From an uncultured Rhodospirillales bacterium (lineage in GTDB: Bacteria; Pseudomonadota; Alphaproteobacteria; Acetobacterales; Acetobacteraceae): a stretch of 45,523 bases of DNA. Positions 1 through 7,681 of this stretch are shown in pieces (position 1 is the stretch's first letter; every line of letters starts with the position of its first letter). The position numbers and the translations under genes were made by a program. The notes beneath the pieces are model-generated. The model ran no database searches, had not been told where the DNA came from, and saw only the letters and a program-made list of their open reading frames with translations. The stretch lies in NCBI GenBank assembly GCA_903823665.1, contig CAIJTR010000201.1, forward strand, positions 1-45,523, read 5' to 3'.

Positions 1-1190
1 AACCGTAAGTCAGCCGCTAGACGCTTTGATAGGCGAATGAAAAACCGCCGGGCCGGCTCCTCCACCACCCGATACGTGCCAATCGCCGCAACCACAGCGC
101 ACCCGATATAAGCCACGTTCATAGCGTCCATCACCCAAAGTGCTCCGTCAAAGGTGCCGGCCAGCCGCGTCTCCCCACCATCCGTCACCCGCTCAAACCA
201 GCCCACGCCCAGCAGCCGCTCTGCATAGCGAGTGAGTGTCACCAGCAGAATGCCAGTGAAGATGTGCAGCAGATAGATCGAGTACGAGAGCGACCCCAGT
301 GTCTGAAACCAGCGCCGGCCCAGAAAATTCGACAAAGCGCCCGATTGCGCCGCGAACACATAGACCGCCACCGAAAACACAGCCGGTGCCGCAACTGACA
401 ATGCGCTTTTGCCCGCAAATGCCACGAACACAAACACCATTGCCATCACTGCCCATTCGACCGCCGAGGAGGGTTGCGTCGGGCGAATCTGGAACAGCCG
501 ATAGGTCAAGTGCCCTGCGAAAAAGCCCAAAATGCAGCGCGGCAGGCCGAAATCGAAGCTGACATCCATCACCTTCTCATGCGTCGAACCGGTCAGGATC
601 ACGCCCGCACTGATCACGCACAGCACAATCGCCAAGCCCCACGTCCGGCTGCCGAGCGTGGACGCGCAGATTGCAAACAGAACGGCTGTGTAGAACTCCA
701 CGCTGATGCTCCAACTCGGCACATTCCAGCTGACATGGTCGACAATACCCACCGAGTGCAGCAGCAGCACGTTGTAGATAAGATCGCGCACCGAGGTCGC
801 CCCGGTAAACGGCATCTGGCCGGTGATCATTTGGTAATGCTCCACCATCCCCAGCTTCACCAACTCGCTCACCACCATCAGCAACAACACCGAGACATGC
901 AGCGGCCAAAGCCGACCGAACCGCCGAAGCACGAACACGCCCACCTCGCGCGACGTGCCCAGCCGGTCGCAATAGGCGTGGCTCATCACAAATCCGCTGA
1001 GCACAAAGAAGAAATCGACGAACAGATAGGCGCCGTCGAACAACCTCGTGTGAACGAGGTGGCTGTTGAACGGGCTGTGATAGAGCGCCACCACAATCGC
1101 CGCGAGCCCACGCCACGTCTCCAGAGCCTCAAATTTCGGCACCAAAAGCTCTTTGGAGAGCCTGACCGCCTGCGCCCGCTGCAAATGCAT
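1..1190 (-). CDS. Acyltransferase 3 family membrane protein (3' end beyond window)
   Basis: Multi-pass membrane O-acyltransferase of the acyltransferase 3 family (Pfam PF01757), which acylates surface sugars, polysaccharides or lipids. The frame is open from the ATG at 1190 to the window edge, about 396 codons. It shows the family N-terminal RGLAAIVVALYHS motif with the conserved Arg and His, then FFVLSGFVM and a WSISVEFY motif, and about ten hydrophobic stretches. The last visible residues (EEPARRFFIRLSKRL) look like a normal family C-terminus, so little is probably missing. The start was chosen because an in-frame TAG lies upstream with no other ATG between, and AAAGG sits about 10 nt before it. 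The acceptor is unknown; a nearby acyl carrier protein (3193-3429) and a DUF1796-like protein hint at surface glycan or lipid decoration, which is inference. Confidence 0.85.
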   Translation of the reverse strand, partial: MHLQRAQAVRLSKELLVPKFEALETWRGLAAIVVALYHSPFNSHLVHTRLFDGAYLFVDFFFVLSGFVMSHAYCDRLGTSREVGVFVLRRFGRLWPLHVSVLLLMVVSELVKLGMVEHYQMITGQMPFTGATSVRDLIYNVLLLHSVGIVDHVSWNVPSWSISVEFYTAVLFAICASTLGSRTWGLAIVLCVISAGVILTGSTHEKVMDVSFDFGLPRCILGFFAGHLTYRLFQIRPTQPSSAVEWAVMAMVFVFVAFAGKSALSVAAPAVFSVAVYVFAAQSGALSNFLGRRWFQTLGSLSYSIYLLHIFTGILLVTLTRYAERLLGVGWFERVTDGGETRLAGTFDGALWVMDAMNVAYIGCAVVAAIGTYRVVEEPARRFFIRLSKRLAADLR

Positions 1191-1269
1191 CCGCAAAAAC
1201 CTTTCGCCACCCGGATCAGATTGATCGGGAAACTATGATTCCAAAAAAGAGCGGAACCTCAAAGGGGCT

Positions 1270-1299
1270 TTATTAGAAATTCTTAAAAATTCTTTACAA
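1270..1299 (-). promoter_or_regulatory. Putative sigma-70 promoter for the acyltransferase gene
   Basis: Read on the minus strand: TTGTAA (1299-1294), an 18-bp spacer, then TAATAA (1275-1270), about 80 bp before the acyltransferase ATG. The whole 1230-1343 stretch is strikingly AT-rich against its GC-rich surroundings. Prediction by eye only. Confidence 0.35.
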
Positions 1300-1343
1300 T
1301 ATTTCATTTTTTATTGTTTTAACATTGCTTTAGCCCCCAATTT

Positions 1344-1916
1344 TTACCGCCCCATACGGTGATATTCATCGTTGGGCATCATATCGGCCGTGATCGCCAT
1401 CCGGTTGGACAGGTTGAACAGACCAATCACCTGCGCCAGGTCGAATATATTCGCGTTATCCAACCCAGCCGCGCGCAACGCCACCCGATCAGCCTCCACC
1501 ACCTCGGCCGGGGTGGCAGTCAGCTTCCAGGCGAAATCCAGCATCGCCCGCATCCGCGCATCCAGCGGGGCCACGCGATAATTCAGCGCCAGCATTTCGC
1601 CCAACGCCGGATCACCAGACAGCTTGCGCACGGCAGCACCATGCGAAACCAGGCAATAATAGCAACGGTTCACCGACGAGACGACAACGGCGACCATCTC
1701 GCGTTCCAGCTTCGAAAGCCGACTCTCCGACAGCATGATCTCGTTGAACATCTGCATGAAGTCGCGCAGTCGCTGCGGCTTGAGGCTGAGCGTGGAAAAC
1801 ACGTTGGGAACAAAGCCCAGCTTCTCGCGGCACTTCGCCCACACCATTTGCAAGTCATCGGCCAAGGCTTCCTCCGGCGGCACGCCGAGGACGGAGATAT
1901 GATCTGGCTGTGGCAT
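1344..1916 (-). CDS. Peroxidase-related AhpD-like (carboxymuconolactone decarboxylase family) protein
   Basis: A 190-residue member of the AhpD/CMD superfamily, matching the group usually annotated as uncharacterised peroxidase-related enzymes. The active-site motif is RCYYCLVSHG, with Cys85, Cys88 and His92 in the CxxC-x3-H arrangement used for alkylhydroperoxidase-type disulfide chemistry. The preceding MVAVVVSSVNR helix is also typical. The protein is cytosolic (no signal peptide or membrane segment). The start is well supported by AAGGAG seven bases before the ATG. It lies 59 bp after the DUF1796-like gene on the same strand and may be co-transcribed with it. A role in peroxide or radical defence is expected from the family; the substrate is not known. 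Confidence 0.85.
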   Translation of the reverse strand: MPQPDHISVLGVPPEEALADDLQMVWAKCREKLGFVPNVFSTLSLKPQRLRDFMQMFNEIMLSESRLSKLEREMVAVVVSSVNRCYYCLVSHGAAVRKLSGDPALGEMLALNYRVAPLDARMRAMLDFAWKLTATPAEVVEADRVALRAAGLDNANIFDLAQVIGLFNLSNRMAITADMMPNDEYHRMGR

Positions 1917-1975
1917 GGCAATGCTCCTTGCGTTTTGCCCACAGCATCACCGAGGACGCCGTCGCGCGCAATGGA

Positions 1976-3037
1976 TCAGCCTGTCGCATCCCCTCGTATC
2001 AGTTCCCGCGCCCTGCGGCACATTCGCATCAAGGCCTCGAACCCAGCCTCCCGACTGTCTTGCGGATCGAACCCGCCGCTGTAGAGCCCATCCCCCATTG
2101 CCACCACTTCTCCGAGCATTGAAGGTCTGCTCGCAGGCGTCAGCACCAGCAGCCTTGCCGCGCCCAAACCGCAAAGGGCAGACCATAATTCCCGCCGCTC
2201 CGCCCGACCAAAGGCGGGATTGTTCGTGCGATAGACAACGAGCCTGCGCCCTTCCGCCAGATCATGCAGCAGTTTGCGTCGCAGAAACGCCAGTCTGCGG
2301 CACCCATCCTCCAGTAACCGCTCTTCGCCCGCAGCGTCCGCCCGCTCAAACGCCATTGTATGAAAAGACGCATACCGCAGGTCAACCAGACGGTATTCGC
2401 TGCCAACCCAAACGATTCGCGTATGCGCAGGCTCCCCCAAGCCCGCAAAGCCAGAGCGCAGGCCGAAGCAAAGCTGATCGATCGTGGAATTTGCCCAACG
2501 CAGCAAATCCAGTGGCTCGGCATCGAAATGAGATTGCGCAAACCCCACATCACAATTCTCACCAAGGCTCAACACGCCACGCATCAAATCAGAGAGCGCC
2601 ATCGCGCTGTCGCATTCAGCGGGGTAGTGCCCAAGCCCGTCGCCCTCAATCCGCAGGGTTATCGCCCCACTCAGCCCCGCAAAAATCCATCCCGGCAGCG
2701 CCGCATTGCCGTTGGTCCAGATATGGCGCGGCTTCTCCGGCTCATAGAAACCATCAACCCCGGCGAAGTCCGGCGGCTCAAAATGACGCGTCGAGGTGCC
2801 ATCTGACGCCGAAATGGACCAAACGCTGAAACCCAGCACCCGCCCATCACTGCTCATCTGCGAGCGTGCCGGACGATGCGCCCGTGAGCGTAGCCACGCT
2901 GTCATTGGCGGCTCACTCAGGTGGAATTCGATCACATTGCCTTCGGATAAATCTGGATACGTTAAAATATCATTAACCAACAAATGCAACATAGGATCAG
3001 ACTGATCCATTTGCGCGAATTGAGCATTTATTAACAT
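1976..3037 (-). CDS. DUF1796-like protein with N-terminal WTNGNAALP-type domain
   Basis: A 353-residue soluble protein of unknown function. Residues about 95-140 carry FYEPEKPRHIWTNGNAALP, a pattern recalled from accessory domains of glycan-related proteins in Acetobacteraceae (usually WTDGDAxLP). Residues about 157-182 carry LGENCDVGFAQ followed by EPLDLLRWA, which resembles the start of DUF1796 (a proposed papain-like fold found near glycosyltransferases and methyltransferases). The Cys at 162 would be the candidate nucleophile if that fold is right. The start is uncertain: the Shine-Dalgarno sequence is weak and Met10 is an alternative. The upstream region is AT-rich and shared with the divergent acyl carrier protein gene. 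Family assignment is from memory of motifs; the function is unknown. Confidence 0.55.
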   Translation of the reverse strand: MLINAQFAQMDQSDPMLHLLVNDILTYPDLSEGNVIEFHLSEPPMTAWLRSRAHRPARSQMSSDGRVLGFSVWSISASDGTSTRHFEPPDFAGVDGFYEPEKPRHIWTNGNAALPGWIFAGLSGAITLRIEGDGLGHYPAECDSAMALSDLMRGVLSLGENCDVGFAQSHFDAEPLDLLRWANSTIDQLCFGLRSGFAGLGEPAHTRIVWVGSEYRLVDLRYASFHTMAFERADAAGEERLLEDGCRRLAFLRRKLLHDLAEGRRLVVYRTNNPAFGRAERRELWSALCGLGAARLLVLTPASRPSMLGEVVAMGDGLYSGGFDPQDSREAGFEALMRMCRRARELIRGDATG

Positions 3038-3142
3038 TTTGATTTCTTAATATTCACGATGTAACAAACACGTGATCTTGATCGTGTTCACGGAATTTTT
3101 TTTGGCATGATACATTTCGTTATCACCACCCCTGCCAACTTT

Positions 3143-3172
3143 GCTTAAGCTGAACCGCCCTGGTTCTTAAGC
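3143..3172 (+). promoter_or_regulatory. Leader hairpin before the acyl carrier protein gene
   Basis: GCTTAA (3143-3148) pairs with TTAAGC (3167-3172), and GAACC (3152-3156) with GGTTC (3162-3166). This gives an 11-bp stem with a 3-nt bulge and a GCCCT loop. It ends 9 nt before the AGGAGG ribosome binding site of the downstream gene and could therefore affect its translation or mRNA stability. Inference from sequence only. Confidence 0.4.
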
Positions 3173-3181
3173 ATTATCGTT

Positions 3182-3187
3182 AGGAGG
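3182..3187 (+). promoter_or_regulatory. Consensus ribosome binding site that points to an ATA start
   Basis: A perfect AGGAGG lies five bases before an ATA codon at 3193. An in-frame TAG at 3181-3183 rules out any earlier start, and the next conventional start in frame is a TTG at 3208, 20 bases away from this site and too far for normal initiation. Confidence 0.6.
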
Positions 3188-3192
3188 CTTCG

Positions 3193-3429
3193 ATAGCAAC
3201 AGATCAATTGTTTGCACTTGTAACTGCCGAAATCATCCTGCTGTGCCACCCACCCCAACATCTCGCCTGGGCAACGCCACTGAGCGAGATACCGGACTTG
3301 GACAGCTTCAAGATGGTCGAGCTTGTTCTGCGAATGGAGCAGGCATTGGGCCTGGAAGTGGATTTCGCTCGCCTCGAACATCTCCACAATGTCGAGGACG
3401 TGGTGGCCGCATTCAGCCCACTTAACTGA
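3193..3429 (+). CDS. Small stand-alone acyl carrier protein, probable ATA start
   Basis: A 78-residue acyl carrier protein-like polypeptide, the size of a discrete ACP. The phosphopantetheine attachment motif is PDLDSF (Ser38), where most ACPs have DSL. It is followed by KMVELVLRMEQALGLEV, the typical helix II, and NVEDVV, the typical helix III-IV region. It would carry an acyl or amino-acyl group as a 4'-phosphopantetheine thioester. No ketosynthase, ligase or thioesterase lies beside it, although an acyltransferase 3 gene is 2 kb away. It is the only plus-strand gene in the first 18 kb and its end overlaps the end of the hydrolase gene by 8 bp. The start is unusual: ATA 3193 has an ideal ribosome binding site, while TTG 3208 would give 73 residues. 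The ACP identity is fairly secure; its pathway is unknown. Confidence 0.65.
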   Translation: MATDQLFALVTAEIILLCHPPQHLAWATPLSEIPDLDSFKMVELVLRMEQALGLEVDFARLEHLHNVEDVVAAFSPLN

Positions 3430-5224
3430 TCGCGGGCGCTCGCACCGGCAGCATCAACCGACTGGGCCGCGCGGGATCGGTGTGCACCGTGTTCACCGCA
3501 ACCCGTCGACGGATCGCCATGCCCTCGGGCTCGCCGGTATTCGGGTTCACGTCGAACTTCGGAAAGTTCGACGACGACACATCCAGTCGCACCCGATGCC
3601 CCGCCGGAAACAAATTGCCAATCGGCGGCAACGTCACCACAGCACGCACCACCTCGCCTGAACTGCGAAGCTTCGGCGAAGCCGGGTCCTCAGCATAGCG
3701 CAAACGGGTGATGCCGTCGGTCAGCAGCATCGCGTACCCCTGCGGATAATCCGCATTTGGCGGATACACATCGATCAGCTTGGCCGTGAAATCCGTGTCC
3801 GGCCCATCCGTCTCCACCCAAAGCTCAACCTCAAGCTCACCGACAATCTCAACGGCCTCAGCGAGTGGCGGAGTTTGGAACACCAGCACATCCGACCGAG
3901 ACGCCAGCGGCAAATAAGGCGGCACGCAACCCATAAACTCCTCAGCCTCCACCTGATCAAAAGCCCCAGGCCGAGCCACCGGCTCCAGGCTCGTATGATT
4001 GCCACCAATCGTCGGCACCGGACGCGCCGGATCGAAATCATACGAAATCGCGCCACCGGCAGGTACCGCCGGATCAAGCAAGCCATCAGCGTGCATGTAA
4101 TAAGCCACCCGCTCCCCCCGCGGCCAATCATCCAGCGAAATCCATCGCCCGCCGTGATCAAGATGCCCCTCCGCCGTCCGCAGCCCAGAGCCACCGCCCA
4201 TCACGAACAGCCGCACCGCAGGCTCCGGATTTTCCGTGCCATGCACCACATGATCGAAATGCCGCAGCCGATACGCCAGCCAATCCCCGGACCAGGAATC
4301 AATCGGCGCATCCGGCCCGAAATCGACATCACCGAACATACGTTGGGAGCGATTGCCATGCGTCCAAGGCCCCAAAATCAGCCGCTGCGTACCTCGCCCA
4401 GCCCCACGCAGGCCGCAGTAATTTCCCATAGCCGTTGTGGAATACGCATCGAACCAGCTCGAAAGATGCACGCAATCGGCGGGCGCATAAAAATCGTAAA
4501 ACCCCTCCGCCCAAATGCCGAGCTGCTGCCAGAACGGCCCCCACGCCCCATGCCGCCATTGCTCAAACAAATACGCCTCATAGCCAGGATGATGCCGCAA
4601 CGGCGAATGGCCCGGCTTCCAAGGCATACGCATGAACCACGCGCGGATATCCTCGGCTTCCAAAGCAGCCTTCATCAGCGGATCAGCCTCCGCCTCCGGC
4701 GACAAAATCGCCTGCTTATGCGCCCACGTCGCCTGCTTCAGCTCGAACGCCCCGGATTGCCTGATGCCGAACTTCCACGCATTGGCAAACCCACCGCAAT
4801 CCAACACCTGCGCCACCAAGCCCGGAGCTCCAGCACACGCCATCGCCGCCTGCGTGTGCGCGGCATAGGACAAGCCAAACGTGCAAATCCGCCCATCGCA
4901 CCAAGGCTGCGCCATAATCCACGCACAGCAATCATACCCGTCCTCGCCATCAGACAGATATTTGACGAACACCCCCTCGCTGCCATGCCGCCCGCGATTG
5001 TCCTGATACACAAACGCATAGCCACGCTTGGTGAAATACGCCGCCACCTCCGCCCGTGAAAACGGCGTCGGATGCGCCAGCGTCAGCTCCGCCCGGCTGG
5101 TCTGATCGCGCCCATACGGCGTGCGCTCCAAAACCACAGGAAACGGGCCAGCGCCATTGGGCAGATAAACGTCAGTGGCCAACCGCACGCCGTCGCGCAT
5201 CGTCACCATCAACACGTTGGTCAC
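3422..5224 (-). CDS. CocE/NonD family (X-Pro dipeptidyl-peptidase S15-like) hydrolase
   Basis: A 600-residue alpha/beta hydrolase of the CocE/NonD group, which includes cocaine esterase, glutaryl-7-ACA acylase and Xaa-Pro peptidases. The N-terminal catalytic domain shows MRDGVRLATDVYLP, YQDNRGRHGSEG and the nucleophile elbow FGLSYAAHTQ with Ser119. The C-terminal third (LELEVELWVETDGPDTDFTA-like stretch) is the jelly-roll domain of the S15 family. The usual elbow is GxSYxG; here the final Gly is replaced by Ala. There is no signal peptide, so it acts in the cytoplasm. The gene overlaps the upstream ABC ATPase gene by 4 bp (ATGA) and closes the importer operon, so it most likely hydrolyses an imported amide or ester. 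The true substrate cannot be read from sequence. Confidence 0.85.
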   Translation of the reverse strand: MTNVLMVTMRDGVRLATDVYLPNGAGPFPVVLERTPYGRDQTSRAELTLAHPTPFSRAEVAAYFTKRGYAFVYQDNRGRHGSEGVFVKYLSDGEDGYDCCAWIMAQPWCDGRICTFGLSYAAHTQAAMACAGAPGLVAQVLDCGGFANAWKFGIRQSGAFELKQATWAHKQAILSPEAEADPLMKAALEAEDIRAWFMRMPWKPGHSPLRHHPGYEAYLFEQWRHGAWGPFWQQLGIWAEGFYDFYAPADCVHLSSWFDAYSTTAMGNYCGLRGAGRGTQRLILGPWTHGNRSQRMFGDVDFGPDAPIDSWSGDWLAYRLRHFDHVVHGTENPEPAVRLFVMGGGSGLRTAEGHLDHGGRWISLDDWPRGERVAYYMHADGLLDPAVPAGGAISYDFDPARPVPTIGGNHTSLEPVARPGAFDQVEAEEFMGCVPPYLPLASRSDVLVFQTPPLAEAVEIVGELEVELWVETDGPDTDFTAKLIDVYPPNADYPQGYAMLLTDGITRLRYAEDPASPKLRSSGEVVRAVVTLPPIGNLFPAGHRVRLDVSSSNFPKFDVNPNTGEPEGMAIRRRVAVNTVHTDPARPSRLMLPVRAPAIS

Positions 5225-5958
5225 GCTTCCTCCAGCTCCGTGCTCAGACGGCGTAAATCAGCGGTGTGTGGATGACGAACCCGTCCGGCGCGCAAATCCT
5301 CCGCCGACAGCATCTCCACCATCTCGCCCCCCTGCATCACGCCCAGCTGCGGACACAGATGCGCAATCACCGCGAGATTATGGCTCACCATCACATAAGT
5401 CAGCTTCCGGCGATCCTGCAGATCGGCCAGCAGGTTCAAAACCTCCGCCTGCACCGAAACATCCAGCGCCGAAGTCGGCTCATCGAGCAGCAGCACCTCC
5501 GGCTCACTCATCAACGCCCGCGCAATCGCCACACGCTGACGCTGACCGCCGGACAACTGATGCGGATAGCGAAACCGGGCCGAGGGCGGCAGCGCCACCT
5601 CGGCCAAAGCCTGCCGGATGCGACGGTCCACATCGCCCATGCCGTGAACCTCCAACGGCTCACTCAACGCCCGATCCACGGTCTGGCGAGGATGCAGCGA
5701 GCCATACGGGTCTTGGAACACCATCTGCACGCGCCGGAAGAAATCCCGCCCACGACTTGGAGCCAGCGCATGCCCCGCAATGGTCATCCGCCCCGTCCAG
5801 TCATCATTCAGCCCAGAAAGCGCCCGCAGCACGGTTGATTTGCCGGAGCCGCTCTCGCCCACGATGCCGAAGCTGCTGCCCTCGCCCACTGCGAACGTAA
5901 CGCCCCGCACAGCCTCAACAGTGCCGAACTTCACCCGCAATTCCTGAACCGAAATCAT
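5221..5958 (-). CDS. Peptide/nickel-type ABC transporter ATP-binding protein (DppF/NikE-like)
   Basis: A 245-residue cytoplasmic ATPase that pairs with the ATPase encoded just upstream to power the importer. Walker A is GESGSGKST, the Q-loop is FQDPYGSLHP, the signature is LSGGQRQRVAIARAL and Walker B is VLLLDEPTSALD. An open frame continues upstream to 6027, but the start at 5958 (MISVQELRV) is preferred: it gives the ABC domain its usual first strand and makes the ATGA overlap seen at every other junction in this operon. It is shorter than DppF or OppF (about 330 residues) because it lacks the C-terminal oligopeptide-transporter extension, so its size is closer to NikE. Confidence 0.88.
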   Translation of the reverse strand: MISVQELRVKFGTVEAVRGVTFAVGEGSSFGIVGESGSGKSTVLRALSGLNDDWTGRMTIAGHALAPSRGRDFFRRVQMVFQDPYGSLHPRQTVDRALSEPLEVHGMGDVDRRIRQALAEVALPPSARFRYPHQLSGGQRQRVAIARALMSEPEVLLLDEPTSALDVSVQAEVLNLLADLQDRRKLTYVMVSHNLAVIAHLCPQLGVMQGGEMVEMLSAEDLRAGRVRHPHTADLRRLSTELEEA

Positions 5959-6782
5959 GCCAGCCAAGCCGGATCGCGAGACATCACCGCCAGCCGCCCC
6001 TTCGGATGCGACAGCGTCGGCAGGCAATCGAGCAGCCCGCGCGTATAGGCATGCTGCGCGCGCACCAGCTCACCAGCGGCCAATTCCTCCACCACGCGGC
6101 CCGCATACATCACCGCCACCCGGTCACAGAAATGGCTGACCAACGGGAGATCATGACTGATGAGAATGAGCCCCATCCCTCGCCTGCTGACCAAATCCTC
6201 CATCAGCCGCAAAATCTCCGCCTGGACGGAAGCATCGAGGGCGGACGTCGGCTCATCGGCAATCAGCAATTCAGGATCAGGGGCCAGCATCATCGCAATC
6301 ATCACCCGCTGCCCCATCCCACCGGACAACTCATGCGGATACGCCGCCGCCACACGCTTCGGATCACGGATCTGCACCTGTGCCAGCAGGTCGATGGCCG
6401 CCTGCATCGCCTCTTTCGCACTGCCCTTCTTCTGATTGCGCCACGCCTCGGCAATCTGCGCCCCCGCCGTCATGATCGGGTTCAGCGCATATTTCGGATC
6501 TTGCAAAATGAGCCCGGCACGCTTGCCCCGAATGGCCCGCATGTCACGCTCGCTCGCCTTCAGAATGTCGATCCCGTCGAACTGCAACCGATCCGCCGTG
6601 ACCACTGCCGCAGGCGGTAACAGGCGAAGCAAGGCCCGCGCGGTGAGCGACTTCCCGCTCCCACTCTCCCCCACAATCCCCAGCTTCTCCGCCCCAAGCG
6701 TCATCGAAACCCCTCGCACCGCCTGGCTCATGCCCTGCGGCGAAGGAAATGAGATCGTGAGGTTGGCAATCTCAACCTTCAT
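5955..6782 (-). CDS. Peptide/nickel-type ABC transporter ATP-binding protein (DppD/NikD-like)
   Basis: A 275-residue ATPase, the first of the two in this importer. Motifs: Walker A GESGSGKSL, Q-loop LQDPKYALNPIMT, signature LSGGMGQRVMIAMML and Walker B LLIADEPTSALD. The Gln-loop and ALNP wording is characteristic of the DppD/OppD/NikD subfamily. It ends at about residue 275, without the full C-terminal extension of DppD (about 325 residues). It overlaps its neighbours by 4 bp on both sides, so the ATPases and permeases are translationally coupled, which suits subunits needed in equal amounts. Confidence 0.88.
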   Translation of the reverse strand: MKVEIANLTISFPSPQGMSQAVRGVSMTLGAEKLGIVGESGSGKSLTARALLRLLPPAAVVTADRLQFDGIDILKASERDMRAIRGKRAGLILQDPKYALNPIMTAGAQIAEAWRNQKKGSAKEAMQAAIDLLAQVQIRDPKRVAAAYPHELSGGMGQRVMIAMMLAPDPELLIADEPTSALDASVQAEILRLMEDLVSRRGMGLILISHDLPLVSHFCDRVAVMYAGRVVEELAAGELVRAQHAYTRGLLDCLPTLSHPKGRLAVMSRDPAWLA

Positions 6783-7681
6783 CGCTGTTTCGGGTCCAAA
6801 ACGTCACGCAGCCCATCGCCCAGCAGGTTGAACGCCAGCGAGGCCACAAAGATCGCAAGGCCCGGCATCAGCGGCACCCACCATTGATCGAGGAAGAACC
6901 GTCGGGCCGTTGCGATCATCGTGCCCCACTCCGGCGACGGCGGCTGCGCGCCCATGCCGAGAAAGCCCAGCGACGCCGCGAACAGAATGATCGCACTCAT
7001 ATCCAGCGTCACCCGCACAATCAGTGAGCCCAAACAAAGCGGTGCGATGTGGCGCAGAATGATCCGCCCCGACGAAGCCCCCGTCAGCCGCACAGCCGCA
7101 ATGAAATCCGCGCTGCGAATGGTCAGCGTCTCCGCCCGCGCCAGCCGCGCATATGGCGGCCACGTCGTGAGCGCGATCGCAATCACCGCCGAGGTCACGC
7201 CGGGATGAATGGCCGCCACGAATGCCAACGCCAGGATCAGCCGCGGAAACGCGAGGAACACGTCCGTCACCCGCATCAAAATCGTGTCCGCCCAGCCACC
7301 GTAGTAGCCAGCGACACACCCAACGGCGAGACCGAACGGGGCCACGGTGACCACGACAGCAATCACCATCCCCAACGTCACCCGCGCACCGAACAGCAGC
7401 CGGCTCAGCACGTCACGCCCCAGCTCATCCGTGCCCAGCCAATGCGCGGCCGTCGGAACACTCAGCCGGTTGGCCAGTTCCTGCAAAGTCGGGTCATACG
7501 GGGCCAGCAACGGGGCAGCAACCGCGCAAAGCACCAGCAGCACCACAATCACCAGCCCAGTCATCGCCAGGCCATTCGAGCTGAAATCGCACCACAGCCG
7601 GTAGCGTCGCCCCCACGCCGCCTGCGAGCGAGACGTCGGTGCGTCCGACAACAACCAGGCTCTTTTGACAACGTCGCTCAC
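6779..7681 (-). CDS. ABC transporter permease, DppC/OppC-like
   Basis: A 300-residue inner-membrane permease of the binding-protein-dependent family. It has a long cytoplasmic N-terminus, then about six hydrophobic segments. The sequence PYDPTLQELANRLSVPTAAHWLGTDELGRDV carries the hallmark HWLGTDELGRDVLSR motif of DppC/OppC proteins. The EAA-type loop that contacts the ATPases is around RLARAETLTIRSADFI. It ends GDGLRDVLDPKQR, the standard family C-terminus. It forms a heterodimeric channel with the DppB-like permease encoded immediately upstream (4-bp overlap). Confidence 0.9.
   Translation of the reverse strand: MSDVVKRAWLLSDAPTSRSQAAWGRRYRLWCDFSSNGLAMTGLVIVVLLVLCAVAAPLLAPYDPTLQELANRLSVPTAAHWLGTDELGRDVLSRLLFGARVTLGMVIAVVVTVAPFGLAVGCVAGYYGGWADTILMRVTDVFLAFPRLILALAFVAAIHPGVTSAVIAIALTTWPPYARLARAETLTIRSADFIAAVRLTGASSGRIILRHIAPLCLGSLIVRVTLDMSAIILFAASLGFLGMGAQPPSPEWGTMIATARRFFLDQWWVPLMPGLAIFVASLAFNLLGDGLRDVLDPKQR

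Noticed and set aside
474-1238. 254-codon plus-strand open frame over the acyltransferase gene
   Set aside because: His/Arg/Gln-rich composition with no domain; it is antisense to a clear acyltransferase 3 protein, and is a GC-rich shadow frame.
1915-2829. 304-codon plus-strand frame over the DUF1796-like gene
   Set aside because: Pro/Arg/Ser-rich with no motif; the opposite strand has recognisable motifs.
3067-3088. AACACG-N10-CGTGTT dyad in the divergent region
   Set aside because: Only 6-bp arms and no known regulator; a chance dyad cannot be excluded, though it could be an operator.
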